Shown here piece after piece: positions 8,965-16,975 of a stretch of DNA of 64,000 nt. The position numbers and the translations under genes are program-made. Source of the stretch: VRUE01 sp963699225 (GTDB taxonomy: Bacteria; Actinomycetota; Thermoleophilia; Solirubrobacterales; 70-9). The notes beneath the pieces were generated by a model. It saw nothing but the letters and a program-made list of their open reading frames with translations, ran no database searches and had not been told where the DNA came from. Every line of letters begins with the position of its first letter. The first letter of the stretch is position 1. The stretch spans positions 62,001-126,000 of the forward strand of contig OY969423.1 of assembly GCA_963699225.1 (NCBI GenBank), read 5' to 3'.

Positions 8965-9725
8965 GCCACTCCGCGCCGCTCCTCGCGAAACATCTTCAGC
9001 GCGTACATCCCGGCCGGATGCGTCCGCAGCTCACGAACCGTCGCGGCCATCGCCACCGGCAGCACGTCCGGCTGGGGGAGCGGCACGCCGTACTCGGGCG
9101 GCATCAGCATCGGCGCCGCCAGTGAGGCGAAGCTGAGGTCGGCGGCGCTGAAGCGCTCGCCGCAGAGGTAGGGCCGCCCATCGTCAAGTCGTTCGGCGAC
9201 GGCGTTGAAGCTCGCGCGCACCTCGGCCTCGGACTGAGCGGCTGTGGCGGGCGTGACGTCGAGGTAGCGATCGATGATGCGGGCCGCGACGGGATAGGCG
9301 AAGGGCAGCGCCCGGCGTTGCCAGGCTGGCACGCCGGTGCAGCCGTAGGCGACGGCGATGTCGCGGTTGCCGCGCAGCGCGTTGTACATCCAGCGCCGTC
9401 CCTCCGGCCCGAGGTGGGCGTCAAAGTCGCTCTGTAGAGCCCGGACCTCGGCGGCAGCAGCAGCGTCGCTGGGGAAGAGACTGCGATCCGGCGGCGCCTT
9501 GGCGCTGGCCTCCTCGACGATGTCGGCCGAGTCGGCGAAGACGCGATCTCCCCAGACCAGTACGGGCGCCGTTTTCTTGCCCCCGGCACGGTTGACCGGA
9601 ACCCAGTGGAGGACCTGCAGGTGTGCACGCTCCTGGTAGGGGACGCCGGCCCAGTCGAGCGCCCAGCGAGCCTTCTCGCAGTAGTGACTGATCGGGATCG
9701 TGATCAGAGTCGGAAGCTCGCTCAT
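8961..9725 (-). CDS. Glutathione S-transferase-like protein
   Basis: A 254-residue thioredoxin-fold plus all-helical protein. The N-terminus has ISHYCEKARWALDWAGVPY, where SHYCEKARW matches the GST N-terminal motif with Ser/Cys at the active site, followed by GGKKTAPVL and the DSADIVEE segment that normally binds the thiol cofactor. The C-terminal domain has LCGERFSAADLSFASLAAP. The start is ATG at 9725; an upstream in-frame start gives an unconserved extension. Actinobacteria usually lack glutathione, so the cofactor is uncertain. It is the first gene of a two-gene operon with the membrane nuclease. Confidence 0.8.
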   Translation of the reverse strand: MSELPTLITIPISHYCEKARWALDWAGVPYQERAHLQVLHWVPVNRAGGKKTAPVLVWGDRVFADSADIVEEASAKAPPDRSLFPSDAAAAAEVRALQSDFDAHLGPEGRRWMYNALRGNRDIAVAYGCTGVPAWQRRALPFAYPVAARIIDRYLDVTPATAAQSEAEVRASFNAVAERLDDGRPYLCGERFSAADLSFASLAAPMLMPPEYGVPLPQPDVLPVAMAATVRELRTHPAGMYALKMFREERRGVA

Positions 9726-9781
9726 GGCAACAGTGTGACTACTAGGCTCGGGCGATGCTGCTCTAGTCAAGGAGGACTGAG

Positions 9782-10150
9782 ATGGTCGAAAAGATCGATG
9801 ACATGCCGGCCGGGACGATCGGCTTCCGCGCCTCGGGCAAGCTCACGCCCGAGGACTACCGAGACGTTCTGGTTCCAACTCTGCGCGGGGCAGTCGAGGC
9901 CGGCGAGGTGCGGATGCTGTTCGTGCTCTCCGACTTCGAGGAGCTGGAGCCGCGGGCCTGGCTGGAGGACGCCAAGACGGGCGTCGAGCTCGGCTTCCTC
10001 GAGCACTCGGCCTGGAAGCGCTCGGCGATCGTCAGCGACGCCGAGTGGGTGAAGAAGGCGATGCGCCTGTTCGCCTGGATGACTCCCGGCGAGGTGAAGG
10101 TCTACGACCTCGATCAGGAGGACGAGGCCCGGGCCTGGGTCGCGGCCTAG
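9782..10150 (+). CDS. SpoIIAA-like (STAS-fold) protein
   Basis: A 122-residue single-domain protein of the SpoIIAA-like family: a central beta-alpha unit (MLFVLSDFEELEP), then AWLEDAKTGVELGFLEH and a KKAMRLFAWMTPGEVKVYDLDQEDEA tail (split here over residues 86-115). A strong Shine-Dalgarno (AAGGAGG at 9769-9775) precedes ATG 9782. The family is soluble and its function mostly unassigned. It is monocistronic and divergent from the GST operon. Confidence 0.8.
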   Translation: MVEKIDDMPAGTIGFRASGKLTPEDYRDVLVPTLRGAVEAGEVRMLFVLSDFEELEPRAWLEDAKTGVELGFLEHSAWKRSAIVSDAEWVKKAMRLFAWMTPGEVKVYDLDQEDEARAWVAA

Positions 10151-10205
10151 CGCCCAGGAGGAGTGCCGCGTGGTCGATTGACCCACCTATACGGTGGAAA
10201 AGCGT

Positions 10206-10820
10206 TCACTCGGCAGTGTTGTCGATCTGCACCGGGTAGCCGGCGCGCAGCGTGGCGACGGTCGATGGGGGAGTGATCACGTTTGCGGTGCCCTGCGCGG
10301 GGCGGGAGCGGCGTTCGCCATATCCCTCGTGCGTCCACTCGACGAGCTGATCACCGAGGACCACGGCGGGGGTCTCGCCGAGCAGCACGAAGGCGCCGTC
10401 CGGCAGCTCAGCCCAGGGCAGCTGATGAATGTGCCGGCGGTGAGTGCCGCGGACGATCCGCTCGCCGTGCAGCTGCCGGTTGACCTGCTTCGCCGATGGC
10501 GCGGGAACGCCTAGGCCTGTAGACCAGGCGGCGCGATAGGCGTCATAGCTCCGGCGCCGGCACTCCGCGCATGGGCGGTGCCCGGCGGCAAAGGCGACAG
10601 CCTCGTCGTGGAAGAAGAGGAAGGTGTAGTGGCCCGGCTGCCACTGCTCGCGCCAGCGGCCGCGGAACTCGAGAGCGCAGACGATCCAGAGATCGCTGGC
10701 GTGGAAGCGGACGATCTCCCTGCCACGGTGGAGGATGCCGCGATTGCCGGTCCAGGCGCCACGCAGCGGGATCGCCTCGATGTCCCCCGATGGGGTCACG
10801 CGATTGCGAGCTGGTGTCAC
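10206..10820 (-). CDS. Conserved hypothetical protein with CxxC motif
   Basis: A 204-residue protein starting with GTG at 10820. It contains HRPCAECRRRSYDAYR (about residues 80-95), a CxxC with nearby His and Arg that may bind zinc, and several aromatic-rich strands (WQPGHYTFLFFHDEAVAF). No signal peptide or membrane segment. I recognise it only as a recurring actinobacterial protein without known function. It converges with the SpoIIAA-like gene; a small hairpin (CCACC/GGTGG at 10183-10197) lies between. Confidence 0.6.
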   Translation of the reverse strand: MTPARNRVTPSGDIEAIPLRGAWTGNRGILHRGREIVRFHASDLWIVCALEFRGRWREQWQPGHYTFLFFHDEAVAFAAGHRPCAECRRRSYDAYRAAWSTGLGVPAPSAKQVNRQLHGERIVRGTHRRHIHQLPWAELPDGAFVLLGETPAVVLGDQLVEWTHEGYGERRSRPAQGTANVITPPSTVATLRAGYPVQIDNTAE

Positions 10821-10874
10821 GTTTCAACGGTAGGGGACCGCACCGTGGACCCCGGAGATAGGGTCGCTTCGCCG

Positions 10875-12080
10875 ATGCAATCGCGCGATTCCAGCGGCTG
10901 GCCCACGATCGCCGCCTTCGCCGCGGTTTGCGCGGGCACGCAACTGCTCTGGCTCACCTACGCGCCGATCGACACTGGCACCGCGCACTACTACGGGGTC
11001 TCGACGTCCACTGTCGGCTGGCTGGCCGAGATCTTTCCGCTGCTCTACGTGGTCCTTGCGATCCCGGCAGGCCGCCTGCTCGACACTCACTTCAGGCCTG
11101 CGCTGCTCGCCGGCGGTGCGCTGATGGCGGCCGGGGGAGTGATCCGCCTCGGTGGCCAGACATTTGCCTGGGCGATGGCGGGCCAGCTCGCCGTCGCCGT
11201 TGCCCAGCCCGTCGTAGTGAGCGCGATGGGGAAGGTCTCCGCCGGCTACCTGCCGGTCGACCAGCGTGCCGCCGGCATCGCCGTCGCTTCGGCCGGCAGC
11301 TTTGCCGGCATGCTTCTCGCCCTGATCCTCGGGCCCACCCTCGGCGCTCATGGCCAGATCGAGCGCTTGCTCATCGTGCAGGCGGTACTCGGCGTCCTTG
11401 CCGCTGTCGCCTTGGCCCTGACCCTGCGCCGGCCGGGCTACGCGAGCGAAGAGAGTGCCGCCGTCGAGGGCGGGGCCGTGCGCGCGCTATGGGCGCTGCC
11501 GGCGATGCGGACGCTGTGCGGGCTGGCTTTCGTCGGCTTCGGCGTCTTCGTCGCGATCGCCACCTGGCTGCAGACGCTGCTCGATCCCTCCGGTGTCTCG
11601 GAACAGACCGCCGGGGTGCTGTTGGTGGGGATGGTCGTCGCCGGAATCGTCGGCTGTGCCGTTTTGCCCCCGCTGCTCGCACGCCGCGGCGCCGAGCGCT
11701 CCTTCATGCGCGTCGCCGTGCTGACCAGCGCCTTCGGCTGCGCTGCCCTCGGTGCGTTCACGGTGCTGGGCGCCCGCGCCGGCGTGATCGCGGTGATGGG
11801 TTTGATCATGCTGCCGGCGCTGCCGGTGATACTCACCGCCGCCGAGCGTCTGGCGGGTTCGGCTGAAGGCACGGCGGGAGCGATTATCTGGATGGCCGGC
11901 AACCTCGGTGGGCTGGTGGTGGCGCTGGTCGTCCAGGCCCTCGTTGACGAGCCGCTGGCGGCGTTCCTCGCCATGGCCGCGGTCTCACTGCTCGGGGTGC
12001 CGCTCGCCGCCCGGTTCCCCTCCGCCGTTTCAGCGGAGGGGACCACGGTGGGCGGTGCGGTTGCTCAGCCGCCGGGGTGA
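10875..12080 (+). CDS. MFS transporter, FLVCR-like
   Basis: A 401-residue, 12-helix major facilitator. Helix 1 reads LLWLTYAPIDTGTAHYYGVS, which resembles the FLVCR/MFSD7 branch of heme and choline/ethanolamine transporters, followed by WLAEIFPLLYVVLAIPAGRLLD. ATG at 10875 is preferred because the frame upstream overlaps the divergent hypothetical gene. The substrate is not predictable. The last 16 bases overlap the convergent secreted-protein gene. Confidence 0.85.
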   Translation: MQSRDSSGWPTIAAFAAVCAGTQLLWLTYAPIDTGTAHYYGVSTSTVGWLAEIFPLLYVVLAIPAGRLLDTHFRPALLAGGALMAAGGVIRLGGQTFAWAMAGQLAVAVAQPVVVSAMGKVSAGYLPVDQRAAGIAVASAGSFAGMLLALILGPTLGAHGQIERLLIVQAVLGVLAAVALALTLRRPGYASEESAAVEGGAVRALWALPAMRTLCGLAFVGFGVFVAIATWLQTLLDPSGVSEQTAGVLLVGMVVAGIVGCAVLPPLLARRGAERSFMRVAVLTSAFGCAALGAFTVLGARAGVIAVMGLIMLPALPVILTAAERLAGSAEGTAGAIIWMAGNLGGLVVALVVQALVDEPLAAFLAMAAVSLLGVPLAARFPSAVSAEGTTVGGAVAQPPG

Positions 12081-12628
12081 CTGGCGACGATGACCGAAGT
12101 CAGCTTGGTCGAGTTGGAAAAGACGAAGTCGGTCTCGATTTCCTTCTTCCCTTTCAGGGTGAACTCGGTGAAGCCGGTGCTGCTGTACTTCTTCGCCGCC
12201 GGGTAGGCAGCCTTCACCTCTCCGATCGTCGAGCCGATCCCGATTCCCTTTGAGGTCTTGAACTCGCTCAAGGGCGTGTCGAGGTCCGGCTTCAGTTCAT
12301 CCCCTACCTTCTTCTGTCCGACCGTGAGGAAGACCCGCCAGACCTTTGCCGGACCGCTGCCGCTGGCCGGTTCCTCGAGCAGGACGTTGGCGCTGGTCGC
12401 CGTTTCGTCTCCGTGTTTACCGCCTTCGTAGACGCACTGGAATTCGCAGTCTTTGGTGTTGCCCCAGGCTTTCTTCACCTTGCTGGCGGTGACTCCGAGA
12501 GCAACGCCGCCGATCGACTTGCCGGGGACGATCAGCGTCGTGCTGGGCTTCGGCAGCGCGGCACCGGCGCTCGCCGGCATGGCGAGGGCGAGGATCGCGC
12601 CGAGAAGTACGGCGAAACGAGCGGTCAT
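12065..12628 (-). CDS. Secreted hypothetical protein
   Basis: A 187-residue protein with a Sec signal peptide (hydrophobic residues 6-20, cleavage after ASAGA or nearby). The mature part has IVPGKSIGGVALGVTASKVKKAWG, a pattern seen in small extracellular beta-sheet proteins of this group, and a later GIGIGSTIGEVKAAYP unit of similar shape, suggesting two repeats. Two Cys lie close together (CEFQC). Function unknown. Confidence 0.65.
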   Translation of the reverse strand: MTARFAVLLGAILALAMPASAGAALPKPSTTLIVPGKSIGGVALGVTASKVKKAWGNTKDCEFQCVYEGGKHGDETATSANVLLEEPASGSGPAKVWRVFLTVGQKKVGDELKPDLDTPLSEFKTSKGIGIGSTIGEVKAAYPAAKKYSSTGFTEFTLKGKKEIETDFVFSNSTKLTSVIVASHPGG

Positions 12629-12760
12629 CTACTGCTCCTTGCTGGTTGGAGGCCTTCGAACCGAGGGCCGGGAGGAAGGCGGGGATCATATGTGGGCCTG
12701 GTCTGTCATTTCTGCCCCCCGACGCCGATCTTTAGGAAGCACGTCTACCGTCACCGGCCC

Positions 12761-13765
12761 ATGGCTCCTTACTGGAAGGACTCGGTCGCTCGGCACGAGC
12801 AACCCTCGCTCCGTCACAGCCTCTTTGACGTGGCGACCTCTGTCCTGCCCTATCTCGCCCTGAGCGTCGCCATGTATCTCTGTCTCGACGTCTCGGTTTG
12901 GATCACCCTGCTTCTCGCCGTTCCGGCCGCCGGCTTCCTCCTGCGCACCTTCATCGTCTTTCACGACTGCGCCCACGGCTCGTTCCTGCCCAGCAAGCGA
13001 GCGAACCTCTGGCTGGGCCGCTTCGCCGGCCTGCTCGTCTTCCAGCCGTTCGGCAACTGGCGTCACAACCACGCCGTGCATCACGGGACTTCCGGCGACC
13101 TCGATCGTCGCGGCACCGGGGACATCCCGACCCTGACCGTCGAGGAGTACCTCTCACGCCCCTGGAAAGGGCGGCTTGGCTATCGCCTCTTTCGTAACCC
13201 CGTGGTGATGTTCGGGATCGGCCCGATCTGGTCGCTGATGATCGGGCCCCGCATCTGGTCGAAGAAGATGCGCCCGCGCCAGCGCCGCAGCGTGATTGCA
13301 ACGAACCTGGTTCTCGCCTGCGTGATCGGAGTGATCGTCTGGCTTGTCGGCCCGGTGGCCTGGTTGCTCGTCCAGATGCCGATCGCGATCCTCGCCGGCA
13401 CGATGGGAATCTTCATGTTCTACGTCCAGCACCAGTTCGAGGACGTCTACTGGGAGAACTCGGAGGACTGGAACTACGCCGACGCTGCCCTGCAGGGGAG
13501 CTCCTACCTGGTGCTGCCGAAGCTCCTTCAGTTCTTCACCGGGAACATCGGCTTGCACCACGTTCACCATCTCAGCGCCAAGATCCCCAACTACCACCTG
13601 CAACGCGCCCACGACGAGAACCCGATCTTCCACAACGTCCCGGTGCTCGGCGTTATCGACGGGCTGCGCGCGATCCGGCTCAAGGTGATCGACCCGGCGA
13701 GCGGCCGGCTGCTCACTTGGCGGCAGGTCAAGGCCGTCTCCCTCGTTCCGGCTTCATCCGCCTAG
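12761..13765 (+). CDS. Membrane fatty acid desaturase
   Basis: A 334-residue integral membrane di-iron desaturase/hydroxylase. All three histidine boxes are present: HDCAH (about residue 68), HNHAVHH (about 104) and HHVHHL (about 266). Hydrophobic pairs lie before box 1 and between boxes 2 and 3. It should introduce a double bond into fatty acyl chains, using electrons from a ferredoxin or other carrier not seen nearby. ATG 12761 gives the usual N-terminus; longer forms read into the divergent promoter. The gene is monocistronic and ends at a clear hairpin. Confidence 0.9.
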   Translation: MAPYWKDSVARHEQPSLRHSLFDVATSVLPYLALSVAMYLCLDVSVWITLLLAVPAAGFLLRTFIVFHDCAHGSFLPSKRANLWLGRFAGLLVFQPFGNWRHNHAVHHGTSGDLDRRGTGDIPTLTVEEYLSRPWKGRLGYRLFRNPVVMFGIGPIWSLMIGPRIWSKKMRPRQRRSVIATNLVLACVIGVIVWLVGPVAWLLVQMPIAILAGTMGIFMFYVQHQFEDVYWENSEDWNYADAALQGSSYLVLPKLLQFFTGNIGLHHVHHLSAKIPNYHLQRAHDENPIFHNVPVLGVIDGLRAIRLKVIDPASGRLLTWRQVKAVSLVPASSA

Positions 13766-13780
13766 TCGCGGCCTACCGAG

Positions 13781-13802
13781 CCTGCCGACCAAGGGTCGCA
13801 GG
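13781..13802. terminator. Bidirectional terminator hairpin
   Basis: CCTGC-C-GACC and GGTC-GCAGG form a 9-pair stem with one bulged C and a short loop. It sits between the convergent desaturase and DedA genes. Confidence 0.5.
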
Positions 13803-13806
13803 AGGA

Positions 13807-14505
13807 CTAGGGCCCGCGGGGCGGGACCTCCCTCTGGTGCTGCCGGGGGAGGTCCTCATCCTTCGGCGTACCGCCACCCCGCCGCCGCTTGACCACCAAG
13901 TAGACGACTCCGACCACGATCGCCAGCAAGACCACGTAGTCGAGGTAGCCCAGCTTGTGGCGCCAGTCTTCCCAGTTCTCGCCGACCTTTTCGCCGACGA
14001 TCGCAAGCGCCAATACCCAAGGGATGGAGCCGGCGAGGGTATAGACGGAGAAGCGCCAGAAAGGCATCTTCGCCACTCCCGCAGGAAGCGAGATGAAGGT
14101 ACGCACGACCGGCAGCATGCGTGAGAAGAAGACGGTGGCAGCCCCGTAGCGCTCAAACCAGCTGTCGGCCCAGGCCAGGTGCTTGGGGCTGATGTGGATC
14201 AGCTTGTTCTTTTCCAGCAGGTCCAAGCGCCCGTAATAGCCAACCGCATAAGCGATCCAAGAACCAACAAGGTTGCCGAGCACCCCGGCGATGACGATCC
14301 CAACCAGGGTCAGTTCTCCCTTGGAGACGCTGAAGCCGGCAAAGAGCATGATCGCCTCGCTGGGGATCGGGATGCAGGCCGACTCCAGGGTCATCAGCAA
14401 GAAGACGGCGATGACCCCGGCGGAGCCGATGAATTCGGTGGCGACGTCGACGACCGGTTCGACGACCTTGTCGGAGAGGCTCGCGAGCAAGAGCAGGGCC
14501 AGCAT
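13807..14505 (-). CDS. DedA-family membrane protein
   Basis: A 232-residue DedA/SNARE-associated protein. The N-terminal half has the conserved ESACIPIPSEAIMLFAGF re-entrant segment, the middle FFSRMLPVVRTFISLPAG (Arg-rich loop) and the third motif FSVYTLAGSIPWVLAL. Some DedA proteins (UptA group) return undecaprenyl phosphate or other lipids across the membrane by proton-driven flipping. It is divergent from a COG4705 membrane protein gene, sharing a 119-base region with a symmetric site. The cytoplasmic C-terminus is basic and Gly/Arg-rich. Confidence 0.9.
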   Translation of the reverse strand: MLALLLLASLSDKVVEPVVDVATEFIGSAGVIAVFLLMTLESACIPIPSEAIMLFAGFSVSKGELTLVGIVIAGVLGNLVGSWIAYAVGYYGRLDLLEKNKLIHISPKHLAWADSWFERYGAATVFFSRMLPVVRTFISLPAGVAKMPFWRFSVYTLAGSIPWVLALAIVGEKVGENWEDWRHKLGYLDYVVLLAIVVGVVYLVVKRRRGGGTPKDEDLPRQHQREVPPRGP

Positions 14506-14567
14506 CAGCGCGACTCTCTCGTCCGCTCCTTAATGGTAGGTGAGAGCCCCTCGGCGACTAATTATTT

Positions 14568-14600
14568 GATGAGACGCGGCATCTCTCATCTTCGTTTAAG
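14568..14600. promoter_or_regulatory. Symmetric GATGAGA-N9-TCTCATC site between dedA and COG4705 gene
   Basis: GATGAGA (14568-14574) and TCTCATC (14584-14590) are perfect inverted repeats 9 bases apart. The right arm continues as CTCTCATCT-N4-TTTAAG up to 14600. The 14-mer ATCTCTCATCTTCG at 14581-14594 recurs exactly at 48600-48613, and CTCTCATCT-N4-TTAAG recurs at 21811-21828. This looks like a response-regulator operator serving the divergent dedA and COG4705 promoters. Confidence 0.55.
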
Positions 14601-14624
14601 CGCTTGGACCCACACTGCCGCGCC

Positions 14625-15872
14625 ATGAACCCTGCCCAGACGTACCCAGCCGCCTCGTCGCCCAGCAGGTCCACCAAGTGGTGGGCCCGTCAGATGCTCA
14701 ACAAGGTCCCCGAGATCACCGTCTACTTCTGGCTGATCAAGGTGCTCTGCACGACGGTCGGCGAGACCTTCGCCGACAACCTCAACGAAAACCTCGGCCT
14801 CGGCCTGACCAACACCAGCTACCTCATGGGGGCGCTGCTGATTGCGGTCCTCGTCTTCCAGTTCCGGGCGCGGAAGTACGTGCCGGGCATCTACTGGCTG
14901 GCGGTGGTCCTGATCAGCGTCGTCGGCACCCTGGTCAGCGACAACCTGGTCGAAAACGGGGTCACCCTGGAAGCGACGACGATCGGCTTCAGCATCGCGC
15001 TGATCGCGGTCTTCGCCACCTGGTACGCATTCGAGCGCACGCTCTCGGTCCACACCATCTACACCACCCGCCGTGAGTCCTTCTACTGGCTGGCGATCCT
15101 CTTTACCTTCGCCCTCGGCACCTCGGCGGGTGACTTCCTCTCCGAGCAGCTCGAACTCGGCTACCTGGCGGCGCTGGGGATTTTCGCCGGCGCGATCGTC
15201 GTCGTCGCCATCCTTCACTTCGGCTTGAAGCTGAACGCGATCCTCTCCTTTTGGCTCGCCTACATCCTCACCCGGCCGCTCGGCGCCTCGATCGGCGATT
15301 ACCTCGCCTCGCCAACCAACGAAGGCGGCCTCGGGCTGGGCACCAACCTGACCAGCGTGATCTTCCTCTCGACGATCCTGGCGCTGGTCGTCTTCCTGGC
15401 GATCTCCAAGCGCGACGTGATCCGCTCGGGCCCGCTCGCGGCTACCCGCGACCTCGCCGGGGAGGGGAGCCCGGCGGTCCTCGTTGTCCTCAACAAGGTC
15501 GAGGCGACCGCCGCGCTGCTCGACGCGGTGAAGCGGCGCACGGCCGCCGGCGCGGCGCGCTTCTTCGTCCTCGTGCCGAACCCCGACCACGTCGGCTTCG
15601 ATCGCAACGGCTCTGATTCCGCCGATGGCGAGGCGCTGCTGGCCAGGGCGCTGACCCAGCTGCAGGCGCCCGCCAAGTCGATCGTCTCCGGTCGGGTCGC
15701 CGACAGCCCCAACGCCTACGACGACATCGTCGCAGCGCTGGACGGCGGCAACTACCGCGAGATCATCCTCGAGACCCCGCCCACTCACCTCTCGCACTGG
15801 CTCCACGTCGACCTGCCCGAGCGGGTGGCGCACCTCGGCTACCCGCTGACGACGGTGGCCGCCAGCAGCTAG
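14625..15872 (+). CDS. COG4705 membrane protein with C-terminal USP-like domain
   Basis: A 415-residue protein. Residues 20-275 hold the COG4705 membrane domain of about eight helices built from repeats with conserved short motifs (KVPEITVYFWLIKVLCTTVGE, split over residues 26-46; TRRESFYWLAI; TRPLGASIGDYLA). From about residue 290 a soluble alpha/beta domain begins (VLVVLNKVEATAALLDAVKR) and ends with HWLHVDLPERVAHLG and PLTTVAA. This matches the USP-like nucleotide-binding domain common in actinobacteria. Function unknown. A paralogue without the soluble domain lies at 22720-23571 beside uppP. Divergent from dedA. Confidence 0.8.
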   Translation: MNPAQTYPAASSPSRSTKWWARQMLNKVPEITVYFWLIKVLCTTVGETFADNLNENLGLGLTNTSYLMGALLIAVLVFQFRARKYVPGIYWLAVVLISVVGTLVSDNLVENGVTLEATTIGFSIALIAVFATWYAFERTLSVHTIYTTRRESFYWLAILFTFALGTSAGDFLSEQLELGYLAALGIFAGAIVVVAILHFGLKLNAILSFWLAYILTRPLGASIGDYLASPTNEGGLGLGTNLTSVIFLSTILALVVFLAISKRDVIRSGPLAATRDLAGEGSPAVLVVLNKVEATAALLDAVKRRTAAGAARFFVLVPNPDHVGFDRNGSDSADGEALLARALTQLQAPAKSIVSGRVADSPNAYDDIVAALDGGNYREIILETPPTHLSHWLHVDLPERVAHLGYPLTTVAASS

Positions 15873-16975
15873 CCGAAGGCGGGCAGGCGTTCGGCAGCGG
15901 CGCTGCTCTGTCCACCCTCGGCGGGGTAGGACAGGGCCGTGCCCTCGACCGCGATGACCACTTCATCGCCGGCCTGGGGCAGCTGGTGGCCGGCGGCGCG
16001 GGCGACGATCTCGCGGCAATCGGGGTCGTCGAGGGCAATCCGGGCCGTCGCGTCGTGCCCGTAGAAGGCGGTTGAGAGCACCCGGCCGCGCGGTCGCTCG
16101 CCGGTATCCACGCCCCGGACGTCCTGGCAGAGGATCTGCTCGGGGCGCAGCATCAGCGTCGCTGGGGCTCCGTTGCCAGCGTCGACACCACGAGTGGGAA
16201 GGCGACCGAGGACGGTCTCCGCGAAGTCGCCGTCCAGCCGTCCCTCCAACAGCACGGCCTCGCCGACGAAGCGGGCGACCTCGGCGTCGACCGGGTCGCG
16301 GTAGAGCGTCTGCGGGTCGGCCGCCTGCACGATCCGCCCGCCGCGCATGACCGCGACGGTGTCGGCCAGCGAGAGCGCCTCCTCCTGGTCGTGGGTGACC
16401 AGCAGGGCGGTGGCGCCGGCGGCCCGCAGAGTCTCGCGGACCTCGCCGCGCACCTGCGCGCGCAGGCCGGCGTCGAGCGCGTCGAAGGGCTCGTCGAGCA
16501 GCACCAGGCCCGGCTCCGGCGCCAGCGCTCGAGCCAGCGCCACCCGCTGCTGCTGGCCGCCGGAGAGCTGATGGGGGAAGCGCTTCGCCAGGCCGCCGAG
16601 GCCGACCAGCTGCAGCAGCTCCTCGACCCGGCCGCCGCGCCGCTGGGCTCGGGGCAGGCCGAAGCCGATGTTGGCGGCGACGTCGAGGTGGGGGAAGAGG
16701 GCGCCCTCCTGGGGTACGAAGCCGATCGCACGGCGCTCGGGGGCGAGGTGGGTGCCGGCGTCGCAGAGCACCCGCTCGCCGAGCCGGATCGAGCCGCCGT
16801 CGGCGTGCTCGAAGCCGCCAAGTAGGCGCAGCAGCGTCGTCTTGCCGCAGCCGGAGGGGCCGAGGACCGCGGTGAGGCTGCCGGTCGGGACCTCGAGATC
16901 GAGGCCGGCGAGCACGACCGAGCGGCCGAACGACTTGCGCAGGCCGGCGACGGAGAGCGATGTCGCCGGGCTCAT
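15869..16975 (-). CDS. fbpC: Ferric iron ABC transporter ATP-binding protein
   Basis: A 368-residue ABC ATPase of the FbpC/PotA type. Walker A (GPSGCGKTT) near residue 38, Q-loop, signature LSGGQQQRVALARAL near 134, Walker B LVLLDEPFDALD and switch His in VTHDQEEA. The last 120 residues form a TOBE/regulatory domain. The frame is open far upstream inside the permease gene, but ATG at 16975 overlaps the permease stop (TGATG) and gives the normal N-terminus. It energises import with the adjacent permease and binding protein. Confidence 0.9.
   Translation of the reverse strand: MSPATSLSVAGLRKSFGRSVVLAGLDLEVPTGSLTAVLGPSGCGKTTLLRLLGGFEHADGGSIRLGERVLCDAGTHLAPERRAIGFVPQEGALFPHLDVAANIGFGLPRAQRRGGRVEELLQLVGLGGLAKRFPHQLSGGQQQRVALARALAPEPGLVLLDEPFDALDAGLRAQVRGEVRETLRAAGATALLVTHDQEEALSLADTVAVMRGGRIVQAADPQTLYRDPVDAEVARFVGEAVLLEGRLDGDFAETVLGRLPTRGVDAGNGAPATLMLRPEQILCQDVRGVDTGERPRGRVLSTAFYGHDATARIALDDPDCREIVARAAGHQLPQAGDEVVIAVEGTALSYPAEGGQSSAAAERLPAFG

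Noticed and set aside
10183..10197. Strong terminator
   Set aside because: Only a 5-pair stem with no U tract; too weak to call with confidence.
14586..15833. 415-codon frame opposite the COG4705/USP gene
   Set aside because: Antisense frame without homology; the plus strand has membrane helices and conserved motifs.
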